Made by a program: the position numbers and the translations under genes
DNA from: Pasteurella canis
GTDB lineage: Bacteria; Pseudomonadota; Gammaproteobacteria; Enterobacterales; Pasteurellaceae
Assembly: GCF_900454865.1 (NCBI RefSeq)
Contig: NZ_UGTV01000015.1
Coordinates: 558,001 to 622,000, forward strand
Length of the DNA: 64,000 nt
Direction: 5' to 3'
The notes under the pieces: model-generated
What the model was told of the DNA's origin: nothing
The model's database searches: none
What the model saw: only the letters and a program-made list of their open reading frames with translations
In this document: positions 39,401 to 47,529 of the stretch, piece after piece
How the letters are laid out: the number at the start of each line of letters is the position of its first letter
Numbering within the stretch: the first letter of the stretch is position 1

Positions 39401-39566
39401 TGATGGCAAAGCTATTGCGGGTCACCCACAAATTAAACGTGGTGTGAATATTAATGATTTAGGCTTGTTAGATAATACAAAAGAAATTGTTTCTCCATGG
39501 GTTGATTGGGTCTGTGGTTCGGCAGTAAGGCAGGGCATTCCAGCTAAATTACAAAAACTCATTTAA
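36477..39566 (+). CDS. ttrA: Tetrathionate reductase catalytic subunit TtrA (molybdoenzyme)
   Basis: TtrA reduces tetrathionate to thiosulfate at a molybdenum bis-MGD centre in the periplasm. A twin-arginine signal NNQRRNLLKGGLALG begins the protein. The [4Fe-4S] motif CNTQCMGCWTLCG lies near residue 75, with a later Cys in STACARGAA. The Cys of HGSFCGLSYRAG (about 259) is the likely molybdenum ligand. The rest shows the domain order of the DMSO-reductase family with a C-terminal MGD-binding domain (about 900-1020). The 1029-residue length is near Salmonella TtrA (1020). Molybdate for it can come through modABC in this window. Confidence 0.93.
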   Translation: MNNQRRNLLKGGLALGTATAFVAGYSPKVKEMAVGLIDGTSGEHTADKIHGNALLPEYQVQHGQLVANGKQVVCNTQCMGCWTLCGLRTRVDLEKNQVLRINGNPYHPLSADQHLDFNQPIQQAELSVAGENGLDNRSTACARGAAFLEGINSPYRITQPLKRVGKRGEGKWKTIRFEQLVDEVVNGGDLFGEGHVDGLKAIRDLKTLVDTDNPDFGAKVNQLMVTFAGPEGRQPLLKRFANNSFGTINFASHGSFCGLSYRAGSGAFMNDLANNSHAKPDWDHAEFILFMGTSPAQAGNPFKRQARQLAKQRTEDHFDYVVVAPRLELTNSRAVKQNRWVPIIPGTDLSLSLGMLRWIIENERYNAAYLAIPSEEAMQKVNAVSFCNATHLFIADPTHKRYGQAIRLQDLVDMPAPENPVDGEIIVKDEQTGTFIAAKDCESAVIFVEDLLTLKDGSQVLAKSAMQLFKESCFEHSIEAYSAHCGVPTDTIINLAKEFTSHGHRATAITHGGTMHGTGFYTAWAILLLNAMVGNMNKKGGMSMAGGKFKDFGGGPRYDLANFPEMVKPKGTNLARSKKAYEKSSEFKRKVEQGISPYPAKASWYPFVGGQMSEMITSALQGYPYSLKAWISHMSNPIYGMTGIHHVTETKLRDPNVLPLFIAVDAFMNETTALADYIVPDTHNFESWGFSTPWAGVPTKTSTARWPVIQSQNAKTAEGDVVCMESFIIAIAKAMHLPGFGDNAIMDKQKNSYPLNCSEDYFLRAAANIAYDGKTPVNDATEEDLLLTGVQRLIPKLQQTLKAEEVLKVANVYCKGGRFAPYQSAWQEDNMQARWKNCLQIWNETVAKAKHAQTGKHYHGCPKYFEPQFADGSTLESHYPTKEWPFKLISFKSNLMSSITAPLLRLHSIKPDGIVAMNQQDATEQGLQHGDLVVLMTPGGKQNVQLVVMDGVIKGTIAIEHGYGHKQLGATGYVVDGKAIAGHPQIKRGVNINDLGLLDNTKEIVSPWVDWVCGSAVRQGIPAKLQKLI

Positions 39567-39584
39567 AAGATAACAATTTAAAGG

Positions 39585-39628
39585 AAAGGCAAGGTAAACA
39601 ATTTTGATACTTTGCCTTTCTAGTTTTT
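39585..39628 (+). terminator. Terminator of the ttrBCA operon
   Basis: AAAGGCAAGGTA and TACTTTGCCTTT form a 12-bp stem with one G-T pair, followed by CTAGTTTTT, 19 bases after ttrA. Confidence 0.75.
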
Positions 39629-39796
39629 GGTAGTGATTGAGATTGTAATGACAATAAAGCAATGGGGATTGCATAAGGAGATGGAAAGTAAGAGCTGAGA
39701 GAATGACTTTTTAGATCAGATTAGTGAATATCTTCGCTATGTTTACAGTTGATAAAGTGCGGTCAGTTTTTACTGTTCATGACAAAATCGAGTTAT

Positions 39797-40045
39797 CTAC
39801 ATCTCAATTTCTAAGTCTTGTTCAACATGACAGCAACAGAGCAAGATTTCGTTAGATTGAATAAAGGCAAGTGGCGGTTCTTTATAGGATACTTTTCCTT
39901 TTCTGATTTTAACGCGACAAGAGCCACAATAACCAGAACGGCATTGGTATTCATGAAAAATCCCGTTGTTTTCTAAATGAGAAAGCAAAGAGAGCTGGTT
40001 ATTGTATTCAAGAGTAATTTGACTGTGGATTAGATGAATTTTCAT
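39797..40045 (-). CDS. yfaE: [2Fe-2S] ferredoxin YfaE
   Basis: YfaE is the small plant-type ferredoxin that keeps the diferric-tyrosyl cofactor of NrdB in working order. The cluster cysteines are in CRSGYCGSCR (35-44), and a further Cys in LLCCCHVEQ (near 69-73). The 82-residue length is close to E. coli YfaE (84). It normally follows nrdB directly; here a hydrolase gene and a hairpin lie between, but it stays downstream on the same strand. Its ATG overlaps the hydrolase stop. Confidence 0.92.
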   Translation of the reverse strand: MKIHLIHSQITLEYNNQLSLLSHLENNGIFHEYQCRSGYCGSCRVKIRKGKVSYKEPPLAFIQSNEILLCCCHVEQDLEIEM

Positions 40046-40614
40046 TCGTTATTAAAATATGTTTGAATTTGTTGTAACACGAGGGGGAATTCTTTCCAAC
40101 CTTCGCGATCAAGGAAATGCCCACCTTGCTGTAAACGTATATAGTTTGCTTGTAGTGATGTAGCTAATGTATCAGTATATTGATGGGGGACGATATGATC
40201 ATCATATGCAGCAATAGCACAAGGTGTTCTATTAAATAATTGCTTTATGCTCAATCCACTTTTGACTAAAAGCTCTTGATAAATGTCTATGAAGGGGGTG
40301 AGTTCAGCTAGGTGTGGTATAGTCTGGTTAAAGCCAGACACAAAAATACCGCTTAATATTGGTTGTTGTTGATTCAGAAGTAAGTTGAGAGTAGCAATAC
40401 AACCCAAACTATGTCCAACGACTACAGTTTGTTCTGTTAATTGTAGATGTTGTTTGAGATAATCAAGCCATTCTGTAGGATTTGGTTGCATAGAATCAGG
40501 CATATTAAGGCAATAACAAGCGATATCAGTTTGCTGAAGTTGTTGTGCTAAGTAAGGGAACCAATGCGCATTCGCTGAAGCTGTATACCCATGAACAACA
40601 TAAACTTGTTTCAT
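40042..40614 (-). CDS. RBBP9/YdeN family serine hydrolase
   Basis: This is a small alpha/beta hydrolase of 190 residues. The nucleophile elbow is GHSLGCIATL with Ser near residue 68. The Asp of AYDDHIVP (about 135) and the His in GGHFLDREGW (about 162) complete the catalytic triad. The N-terminal VYVVHGYTASANAHWFPYLAQ is typical of the RBBP9/YdeN family. The substrate is unknown. It overlaps yfaE by four bases, making a two-gene unit between nrdB and the ttr locus. Confidence 0.85.
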   Translation of the reverse strand: MKQVYVVHGYTASANAHWFPYLAQQLQQTDIACYCLNMPDSMQPNPTEWLDYLKQHLQLTEQTVVVGHSLGCIATLNLLLNQQQPILSGIFVSGFNQTIPHLAELTPFIDIYQELLVKSGLSIKQLFNRTPCAIAAYDDHIVPHQYTDTLATSLQANYIRLQQGGHFLDREGWKEFPLVLQQIQTYFNNE

Positions 40615-40635
40615 TTTTTATTTTCCAATAAATAA

Positions 40636-40675
40636 AGACCGCACAGTTTTTTGTTAGAAAAGTGCGGTCTATTTT
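40636..40675 (-). terminator. Hairpin after nrdB with uptake-signal arms
   Basis: AGACCGCAC (40636-40644) and GTGCGGTCT (40662-40670) pair over 9 bp. One arm is a perfect uptake signal, the other has decayed (ACCGCACAG). It separates nrdB from the hydrolase gene. Confidence 0.65.
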
Positions 40676-40684
40676 TAGCTAATT

Positions 40685-41815
40685 TTATAGATCAAAATCA
40701 CCAAAGTCTTTTGTATCAACTTTAGAGTCAATTTGACCAACAAGGTAAGAACTCACTTCAACTTCTTGTGGCGCAACTTGTACATTGTCTGATACTAACC
40801 ATGCGTTGATCCATGGAATTGGGTTTGAGCGAGCTTGGAATGGCAATGGTAAGCCTACTGCTTGCATACGGATATTGGTGATATATTCAACATATTGTAC
40901 CAAAATATCACGGTTAAGACCGATCATTGAACCATCTTTAAATAAATAGTCAGCCCATTCTTTTTCTTGTTCAGCAGCCGCAACAAATAAATCGTAAGCT
41001 TCTTGTTTACATTCTTCCACAATTTCAGCCATTTCTGGATCATCTTGACCTGATGCCATAATATTTAAAATATGTTGAGTACCTGTTAAATGTAATGCTT
41101 CATCACGTGCGATAAATTTAATGATTTTTGCATTACCTTCCATTAATTTACGCTCAGCAAAAGCAAATGAACAAGCAAATGACACATAGAAACGAATTGC
41201 TTCAAGTGCATTAACACTCATTAAGCATAGATAAAGTTGTTTTTTAAGATTGCGTAATGTAACGATACATTCCTGTCCATCAACAGTATACGTCCCTTCA
41301 CCATAGAGTGTATAGAGCTGTGAATCACGGATTAAGTCATCGTAGTAAGATGAAATATCTTTAGCGCGTTTAATAATTTCTTCATTAGTCACAATATCAT
41401 CAAAAATAACTGACGGATCATTGACAATATTGCGGATAATATGTGTATATGAGCGAGAGTGAATAGTTTCAGAGAATGTCCAAGTTTCAATCCAAGTTTC
41501 AAGTTCAGGAATGGAAACTAATGGCAATAATGCAACGTTTGGACTACGACCTTGAATCGAATCTAAAAGAGTTTGATATTTTAAGTTACTGATGAAAATA
41601 TGCTTTTCATGATCTGGTAAGGCTTGATAGTCAATGCGATCTTGTGAGACATCGACTTCTTCAGGACGCCAAAAGAAAGAAAGTTGTTTTTCGATCAGTT
41701 TCTCAAAAGTCTCGTATTTTTGTTGGTCATAACGAGCAACGTTCACGTTCTGACCAAAGAACATTGGCTCTTTTAATTGATCGTTCTTGTTTTGTGAAAA
41801 AGTGGTATAGGCCAT
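40685..41815 (-). CDS. nrdB: Class Ia ribonucleotide reductase beta subunit
   Basis: NrdB holds the diferric-tyrosyl radical that starts catalysis in NrdA. The carboxylate and His iron ligands are visible in the helices around [16 protein letters not shown] (about 110-125) and [13 protein letters not shown] (about 230-243), and the C-terminal tail [10 protein letters not shown] docks to NrdA. The ATG at 41815 gives 376 residues, as in E. coli, and lies eight bases after GGAG; an open frame continues 14 codons upstream. It is not adjacent to nrdA: a transporter and a small subunit gene lie between, and it has its own candidate NrdR boxes. Confidence 0.96.
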   Translation of the reverse strand: MAYTTFSQNKNDQLKEPMFFGQNVNVARYDQQKYETFEKLIEKQLSFFWRPEEVDVSQDRIDYQALPDHEKHIFISNLKYQTLLDSIQGRSPNVALLPLVSIPELETWIETWTFSETIHSRSYTHIIRNIVNDPSVIFDDIVTNEEIIKRAKDISSYYDDLIRDSQLYTLYGEGTYTVDGQECIVTLRNLKKQLYLCLMSVNALEAIRFYVSFACSFAFAERKLMEGNAKIIKFIARDEALHLTGTQHILNIMASGQDDPEMAEIVEECKQEAYDLFVAAAEQEKEWADYLFKDGSMIGLNRDILVQYVEYITNIRMQAVGLPLPFQARSNPIPWINAWLVSDNVQVAPQEVEVSSYLVGQIDSKVDTKDFGDFDL

Positions 41816-41965
41816 TTTGTTTTCTCCATAGTAAAAGTAGCTAAAAATTTGCCGCACTTTTGATGAAATTAATAGACGATGGCTATTTTACCCAAGTCAT
41901 AAAATTTAAGCTAGAGAAATGACAATATTTCTCATTTGTTTATAGATAATGCGATATTATATTTT

Positions 41966-42013
41966 TTATAATATATTGTTTTATAAGCTAAAATGTTTTT
42001 CAGTATGTAGAAA
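41966..42013. promoter_or_regulatory. Candidate NrdR-box pair upstream of nrdB
   Basis: TTATAATATATTGTTT (41966-41981) matches 12 of 16 positions of the NrdR box ACACWATATATWGTGT by eye. The core CAGTATGTAG within 41998-42013 matches 8 of 10. Their starts are 32 bp apart, three helical turns, the usual NrdR spacing. Confidence 0.45.
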
Positions 42014-42051
42014 TGATTGGGCAGGATTGCGATAGAATTACATTTAGAAAA

Positions 42052-42080
42052 AATCAGCACCATTGCTGGTGCTGATTAAA
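42052..42080 (-). terminator. Terminator of the MetP/MetS-type operon
   Basis: AATCAGCACCA and TGGTGCTGATT form an 11-bp perfect stem with a 4-base loop. On the minus strand it is followed by six U, shortly after the metS stop. Confidence 0.85.
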
Positions 42081-42095
42081 ATATAGTCGTCTATT

Positions 42096-42188
42096 TTATT
42101 CTTTTGGTAATCGAGAGACAGAGATGATTAAGCCGCCCCAGATGATAGCCAATGCGACTAACATCATGATAATTGCACTAGTGCTCAT
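42096..42188 (-). CDS. metS: MetS-type small subunit of an amino-acid symporter
   Basis: A 30-residue protein starting [19 protein letters not shown] and ending SVSRLPKE is encoded here. It has a single membrane helix followed by a short basic tail, the pattern of MetS, the small subunit that accompanies MetP-type sodium-dependent methionine/alanine transporters. Its ATG overlaps the transporter stop (TAATG), so the two are translationally coupled. It is easily missed because of its size. A terminator follows 19 bases later. Confidence 0.8.
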   Translation of the reverse strand: MSTSAIIMMLVALAIIWGGLIISVSRLPKE

Positions 42189-43702
42189 TATTTATCTCCT
42201 TTTGTTGAATCAGTTAAATATTTCCAAGGTAAGCGTGATAGTAAGAAAGCGATTACCCCTAAACCAATTGCCATTCCCCAGCCAAATGTGTTTACAAACC
42301 AATCTGGATAACCACCATAACCTTCTGTAGCAACTTTATTGATCTCAGTAAATAGCATATAAACAAGCACAGTTGACGTTACAGTACCAATTAATACACG
42401 CCATACTACCCCGACTTTGAATGAGGAAGTTTCATTAATGTGTGCAGCTAAACCTGACAAAGACTCATTGATTAAGATGGCATAAATCACCATGAGACCT
42501 ACGGCAACGATACCGAAACTATTCACGAATTTATCTAATACATCTAATACAGGTAAGCCTGTCGTTGTACCAAATAATAAGATTGAAATAAATGCCATTG
42601 GTGTACAGACTGCAGCTGTAGCAATAGAGCGACGCAATCTTAATTTATCTTGTACTGCTGCAATAATCACTTCTAAGATCGACATTAAGGAAGTAATACC
42701 CGCGAATAATAATGAGCCAAAGAATAATACTCCGATAACCGCGCCGAACGGTGCTTGGTCAATAATAGCAGGAAATGCAATGAATGCTAGACCAATACCC
42801 GATGTTGCTACCTCACTTACTTCTTTACCACCTGCTGTTGCCATAAAGCCAAGTGCAGCGAATACCCCAATACCTGCGAGTAATTCAAAGCTACTATTGG
42901 CGAAGCCAACCACTAAGCCCGAACCTGTTAAATCACTTTGTTTTTTCAAATAAGAAGAGTAAGTGATCATGATTCCGAAACAGATAGATAATGAGAAGAA
43001 AATTTGCCCATAAGCGGCAACCCAAACAGTTGGCTCTAATAGTTTAGACCAGTCAGGTGTGAATAACGCATCTAAGCCTTTAGTTGCACCAGGTAAGAAC
43101 AGTGCGGTGATAACTAAAATGACAAACATGATCGTTAATAATGGCATAAAGAATGCAGCGGATTTGCCGATTCCTTTTTGTACACCTAATGCTAAAATTG
43201 CTAAAATGAAAAGCCATACAGCGACTAATGGTCCAGTGATACTGCTTACGAAATCAAAACTGATGGAAACGCCTTCTGCCATTTGTAAATAGTCTTTAAA
43301 GAAGAAGCTAGCAGGATCTGCACCCCAAGCACTATTTAACGAGAAGAAAGTGTAAGATGCAGCCCAGCCAAGAATAACGGCATAGTAAATACCGATGATC
43401 ACATTGATCATAACTTGCCACCAACCAAAGGTTTCAAAATTTTTATTTAGCTTACGAAAAGCAAGTGGGGGAGATGCTCGATATTTATGACCGATCGCAT
43501 AATCAAGAAATAAAAGTGGAATACCTGCAGTTAATAATGCGACTAAGTAAGGGATGATAAAAGCACCACCACCATTTTCATATGTTACATAAGGAAAACG
43601 CCAGATATTTCCTAGCCCAACAGCAGAACCGATTGCCGCAAAAATAAACGCTTTACGTCCAGAGAACGTTTCGCGACTTTGAGATGATGTTGTCATAATC
43701 AC
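42188..43702 (-). CDS. Sodium-dependent amino acid transporter (NSS/SNF family, MetP-like)
   Basis: This is a neurotransmitter:sodium symporter family transporter with about twelve helices over 504 residues. The signature [22 protein letters not shown] (about 18-39) binds sodium and substrate. The paired MetS-like gene suggests a methionine/alanine importer like C. glutamicum MetPS, though the substrate is inferred. The N-terminus has two close ATGs (codons 1 and 3) and either could start. The gene interrupts the usual nrdA-nrdB pair. Confidence 0.88.
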   Translation of the reverse strand: MIMTTSSQSRETFSGRKAFIFAAIGSAVGLGNIWRFPYVTYENGGGAFIIPYLVALLTAGIPLLFLDYAIGHKYRASPPLAFRKLNKNFETFGWWQVMINVIIGIYYAVILGWAASYTFFSLNSAWGADPASFFFKDYLQMAEGVSISFDFVSSITGPLVAVWLFILAILALGVQKGIGKSAAFFMPLLTIMFVILVITALFLPGATKGLDALFTPDWSKLLEPTVWVAAYGQIFFSLSICFGIMITYSSYLKKQSDLTGSGLVVGFANSSFELLAGIGVFAALGFMATAGGKEVSEVATSGIGLAFIAFPAIIDQAPFGAVIGVLFFGSLLFAGITSLMSILEVIIAAVQDKLRLRRSIATAAVCTPMAFISILLFGTTTGLPVLDVLDKFVNSFGIVAVGLMVIYAILINESLSGLAAHINETSSFKVGVVWRVLIGTVTSTVLVYMLFTEINKVATEGYGGYPDWFVNTFGWGMAIGLGVIAFLLSRLPWKYLTDSTKGDK

Positions 43703-44016
43703 AACCTTTGTTTTTGTTAGTTTTGGTTAAAAAAATGTTAGGATTTAGAAATATAATGAAATATTGCTTTGAGTCAATAGGAATAAATGCTTTATTTTGG
43801 TGAATAAATTACATTTTACAAGATTTATATTCTGTATTTTAATTTATTTTTAGCTTTAAATATTAAGAAAAATAATTTAACAAATTTAACAACTGTGTTT
43901 ATACATGCTTAAGAGAGGAAAAAACTAGCAAAACTCGTTTAAAAAAGGATAAAAAAAGTGCGATCTTTTCATTAAAAAGACCGCACTTTCAGTAAGTTAG
44001 ATTGTTTTATAATCAA
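43703..44016. other. Non-coding region between nrdA and the symporter gene
   Basis: This AT-rich region holds the nrdA terminator at its right. The remaining 250 bases presumably carry the symporter promoter, but I see no operator or RNA gene. Confidence 0.5.
43956..43990 (-). terminator. nrdA terminator built from a decayed uptake-signal pair
   Basis: AAAGTGCGATCTTTT (43956-43970) and AAAAGACCGCACTTT (43975-43989) pair over 15 bp with one mismatch. The right arm holds a perfect uptake signal, the left arm a one-base variant. Confidence 0.8.
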
Positions 44017-46287
44017 TTAGATTTTACACGCACCGCCTGAGCAGCCATCATCAATGTCTTCCTGACCATCGTCTGCGCCATCACGTGTGTTTTGATAATA
44101 AAGTGTTTTTAAGCCATATTTATAAGCAGTTAACAAATCACCCAATAAGCGTTTCATTGGTACTTTACCATCTTCAAAACGTTGTGGATCATAGTTAGTA
44201 TTTGCAGAAATAGCTTGGTCAACGAATTTCTGCATGATACCGACTAAATGTAAATAACCATCATTATTTGGTAAATCCCACAGTAATTCATAGTTTTCTC
44301 CCAAAGTTTCGTATTCAGGTACAACTTGTTTAAGGATACCATCTTTTGATGCTTTCACACTGACATGGCCTCGTGGTGGCTCAATACCATTCGTGGCATT
44401 AGAAATTTGCGATGACGTTTCAGATGGCATTAATGCAGTTAATGTTGAGTTACGTAAACCAAATTCTTGGATATCTTTACGTAAGGTTTCCCAGTCATAA
44501 TGGAGTGGTTCTTTCGTTAAGCTATCGATGTCTTTTTTATAAGTATCAATTGGTAAAATGCCTTGTGCATAAGTTGTCTCATTAAAGTACTCACAAGCAC
44601 CAAGTTCTTTAGCTAAATTCATTGAGGCTTTTAATAAGTAATATTGAATCGCTTCGAAAGTACGATGAGTTAAATCATTAGCACTACCATCAGAGTAACG
44701 TACACCATTTTTCGCTAAATAATAAGCATAGTTAATCACGCCAATACCTAATGAGCGGCGAGCAAGTGAGCTTTTTTTCGCAGCAATAACAGGGTAGTCT
44801 TGGTAGTCAAGTAGCGCATCTAATGCTCTTACAGCAAGATCTGATAGTTCTTCTAATTCATCTAAGTTTTCCAGTTTACCTAAATTGAAAGCAGATAATG
44901 TACATAACGCAATTTCACCATTTTCATCATGTAAATGCTGTAATGGTTTTGTTGGCAACGCAATTTCTAAACATAAGTTAGATTGGCGTACTGGCGCGAC
45001 AGTCGGATCAAATGGAGAATGGGTATTACAGTGATCGACATTTTGAATATAAATTCGTCCTGTTGAAGCGCGCTCTTGCATAAGCAATGAGAATAATTCA
45101 ACAGCTTTGACTGAACGTTTACGAATACTTGGATCTTGCTCATATTGTAAATAAAGCTGTTCAAATTTGTTTTGATCCGCAAAGAACGCTTCATATAGTC
45201 CTGGTACATCTGATGGGCTAAAGAGCGTAATATCACCGCCTTTAATTAAGCGTTGATACATCAGCTTATTTAACTGCACACCATAATCCATATGACGCAC
45301 ACGATTATCTTCTACACCACGATTGTTTTTTAGTACTAATAAACTTTCCACTTCTAAGTGCCAGATTGGATAGTAAACTGTTGCCGCACCACCACGGACT
45401 CCACCCTGTGAGCAGGATTTTACTGCGGTTTGGAAATATTTGTAGAACGGAATACAACCTGTATGGAAGGCTTCACCACCACGAATCGAGCTACCTAAGG
45501 CACGAATTGCACCCGCATTGACACCAATACCTGCACGTTGCGAAACATATTTGACAATTGCTGAAGCTGTTGCATTAATAGAGTCAAGGCTATCGCCACA
45601 TTCAATTAGGACACAAGAACTGAATTGACGCGTTGGTGTGCGAACCCCAGCCATGATTGGTGTAGGTAAAGAAATTTTAAAAGTTGAAGTTGCGTCATAA
45701 AAACGGCGAATATAGTCTAAACGAGTCTCTTGTGGATATTTAGAGAATAAGCTAGCAGCGACTAATAAATAGAGAAATTGTGCAGATTCGTAAATTTCAC
45801 CTGTGACACGGTTTTGGACTAAATATTTACCTTCAAGTTGTTTGACCGCAGCATAAGAGAACGTCATATCACGCCAGTGATCAAGATAACTATCCATTTC
45901 ATCCCATTCTTCACGCGTATAATCCACCAGTAGAGCGGGATCATATTTGCCCATGCGTACTAATTTTTTAACATGATCGTAAAGACGAGGTGGATCGAAA
46001 TGACCATAAGCTTTTTTACGTAAATGAAAAACAGCCAAACGAGCAGCTAAATATTGATAATCTGGACTTTCTTTACTAATTAAGTCAGCAGCAGCTTTGA
46101 TGATCGTTTCATGAATATCAGAAGTACGGATCCCTTCATAAAATTGAATATGTGAGCGTAGTTCTACTTGAGAAACGGAAACATTATCCAATCCCTCAGC
46201 GGCCCAAGTAATAACACGGTGGATTTTATCAAGATCGATCGGTTCAAGATGCCCGTCACGTTTAGTGACTTTCAATGCTTTATTCAT
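44017..46287 (-). CDS. nrdA: Class Ia ribonucleotide reductase alpha subunit
   Basis: NrdA reduces ribonucleoside diphosphates to deoxyribonucleotides under aerobic conditions. An N-terminal ATP-cone (about 5-95) gives activity control. Active-site cysteines include that in SSCVLIECGDSLDS (about 225), and the NLCLEIALP motif lies near 437. The C-terminal shuttle cysteines lie in DDGCSGGACKI. The 756 residues match the family (E. coli 761). Two NrdR boxes lie 30-77 bases upstream. The gene stands alone and has its own terminator. Confidence 0.97.
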   Translation of the reverse strand: MNKALKVTKRDGHLEPIDLDKIHRVITWAAEGLDNVSVSQVELRSHIQFYEGIRTSDIHETIIKAAADLISKESPDYQYLAARLAVFHLRKKAYGHFDPPRLYDHVKKLVRMGKYDPALLVDYTREEWDEMDSYLDHWRDMTFSYAAVKQLEGKYLVQNRVTGEIYESAQFLYLLVAASLFSKYPQETRLDYIRRFYDATSTFKISLPTPIMAGVRTPTRQFSSCVLIECGDSLDSINATASAIVKYVSQRAGIGVNAGAIRALGSSIRGGEAFHTGCIPFYKYFQTAVKSCSQGGVRGGAATVYYPIWHLEVESLLVLKNNRGVEDNRVRHMDYGVQLNKLMYQRLIKGGDITLFSPSDVPGLYEAFFADQNKFEQLYLQYEQDPSIRKRSVKAVELFSLLMQERASTGRIYIQNVDHCNTHSPFDPTVAPVRQSNLCLEIALPTKPLQHLHDENGEIALCTLSAFNLGKLENLDELEELSDLAVRALDALLDYQDYPVIAAKKSSLARRSLGIGVINYAYYLAKNGVRYSDGSANDLTHRTFEAIQYYLLKASMNLAKELGACEYFNETTYAQGILPIDTYKKDIDSLTKEPLHYDWETLRKDIQEFGLRNSTLTALMPSETSSQISNATNGIEPPRGHVSVKASKDGILKQVVPEYETLGENYELLWDLPNNDGYLHLVGIMQKFVDQAISANTNYDPQRFEDGKVPMKRLLGDLLTAYKYGLKTLYYQNTRDGADDGQEDIDDGCSGGACKI

Positions 46288-46739
46288 ATTGCTGACCTAT
46301 TTCTAGAATTGTGAAAACACAAGATATAGTTATATATTGGAAAATTGGATACAAGATAATGTGCTTATAACTAAAATTCAAGCAGTAAATTTTTTACTTG
46401 AATTATTGACATGGAATAACTTATTTATAAATAAGTAAAATTTTTATTGGTCAGAAAAATTGAATTATTAAAATTTGTGCACTAGATCAAATTTTATTTT
46501 TGATAGCGTTTTCAATATAAAAAGTGCGGTCAATTTTGACAAAACTTCGTATTAAACTCCACTATTTGAACATCTAAGCTGAGCTTATTTAGGCATTTTT
46601 ATATTTATTGATTACTAGGCAACGTTATAAATTGAGTATTAGTTCATTTCTACGTCTTTTTATGTCATAAACAATTAAATGAGAGAACTTTAAATCTTTA
46701 TTCTGTTTATGACGGGGGAATTCCCCCCTATCATTGTAT
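46288..46739. other. Non-coding region upstream of nrdA
   Basis: Besides the NrdR boxes this 452-base gap contains an uptake signal (46522-46530) and a GGGGGAATTCCCCC palindrome (46714-46727) just after the MOSC gene. No convincing gene is present; short minus-strand frames overlap the MOSC gene out of frame. Confidence 0.55.
46317..46364. promoter_or_regulatory. NrdR-box pair upstream of nrdA
   Basis: ACACAAGATATAGTTA (46317-46332) and ATACAAGATAATGTGC (46349-46364) both resemble the NrdR box ACACWATATATWGTGT. They start 32 bp apart, three helical turns, the arrangement known for NrdR operators. nrdR itself is at 11.2 kb. Confidence 0.7.
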
Positions 46740-47528
46740 TTACTCAATAATTTCAATCTTATCATGAAGACGAATAATACCCGTATTGAGTGGGATAAGA
46801 TTAATGCCAAATAAGGGTTGACCATCTACATTAGTATTGATCTTTTTTAATGTACGAAAAGGTTCCATCTTCGCATCAACAGTATTTTTATCAGGATCGC
46901 GAGCTGTTAAAATACAGCGTGTGCAAGACTTAACATTCGAAAAAAGCACATCGCCAATTTTGATCTGTTTCCAAGTTTGCTCAATAAAAGGATGTTCAGC
47001 ATCAATCACAATATTTGGACGAAATTGCAGCATTTTGATCTGAGAAGGACATTGTGTTTGAACCTCTGTCAGACTAGCTTGTGTGGTGAGCAAAATAGGA
47101 TAGCCATCTGCAAAAGAAACAGGGGAATCTGGTTGACGTTTAGTGTATCGTTGTGATTGTTCTCCGATCCAACGTAGTTGGACCTGCCGTCCGATTTTTT
47201 CACTAAACCACTGATTAATATGTGCTTCTGCAACCCAAGATAGAAAATGATTTCCCCACACCTCTGATTCAGACTGTTGTTGAAAGTGACGATAATACAC
47301 CGTCAGCATATCGCCGTCTTTATATTGAATGTGTAGCCCTAAAGGAATTGGAAATGTAAAGAAATGATATAATTCAGGATCTTTTCGTGCACTAATAAAT
47401 TTACCATCTAGTTCGGTTAACATAAACTCACGATCAAAGTTTAACCCTTGTGGTTGGACGACAGCTTGAGAAACTTGATAAGCTTGTGTCGATTTTATTG
47501 GGTAGAGATAAAGCTGTGTAACTTGCAT
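46740..47528 (-). CDS. MOSC-domain protein, YcbX-like without ferredoxin tail
   Basis: The protein has the N-terminal MOSC beta-barrel (about 1-110; MQVTQLYLYPIKSTQAYQ) and the MOSC domain (about 115-262), with the cofactor-binding Cys in VKSCTRCILTARDPD (about 207-220). This is the layout of E. coli YcbX, a molybdenum-cofactor protein that reduces N-hydroxylated compounds, but the C-terminal [2Fe-2S] domain of YcbX (369 residues) is absent: it ends at 262. The ATG at 47528 follows AGGATTAAT; an open frame continues 13 codons upstream. It starts one base after dacB, so they are coupled. Confidence 0.85.
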   Translation of the reverse strand: MQVTQLYLYPIKSTQAYQVSQAVVQPQGLNFDREFMLTELDGKFISARKDPELYHFFTFPIPLGLHIQYKDGDMLTVYYRHFQQQSESEVWGNHFLSWVAEAHINQWFSEKIGRQVQLRWIGEQSQRYTKRQPDSPVSFADGYPILLTTQASLTEVQTQCPSQIKMLQFRPNIVIDAEHPFIEQTWKQIKIGDVLFSNVKSCTRCILTARDPDKNTVDAKMEPFRTLKKINTNVDGQPLFGINLIPLNTGIIRLHDKIEIIE

Positions 47529-47529
47529 A

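Noticed and set aside
42492-42953. 153-codon plus-strand frame opposite the symporter gene
   Set aside because: The symporter is an unmistakable full-length family member on the other strand; no start site here.
46714-46727. GGGGGAATTCCCCC palindrome after the MOSC gene
   Set aside because: Eye-catching, but no U-run follows on the minus strand and the loop is only AATT; not supported as terminator or operator.
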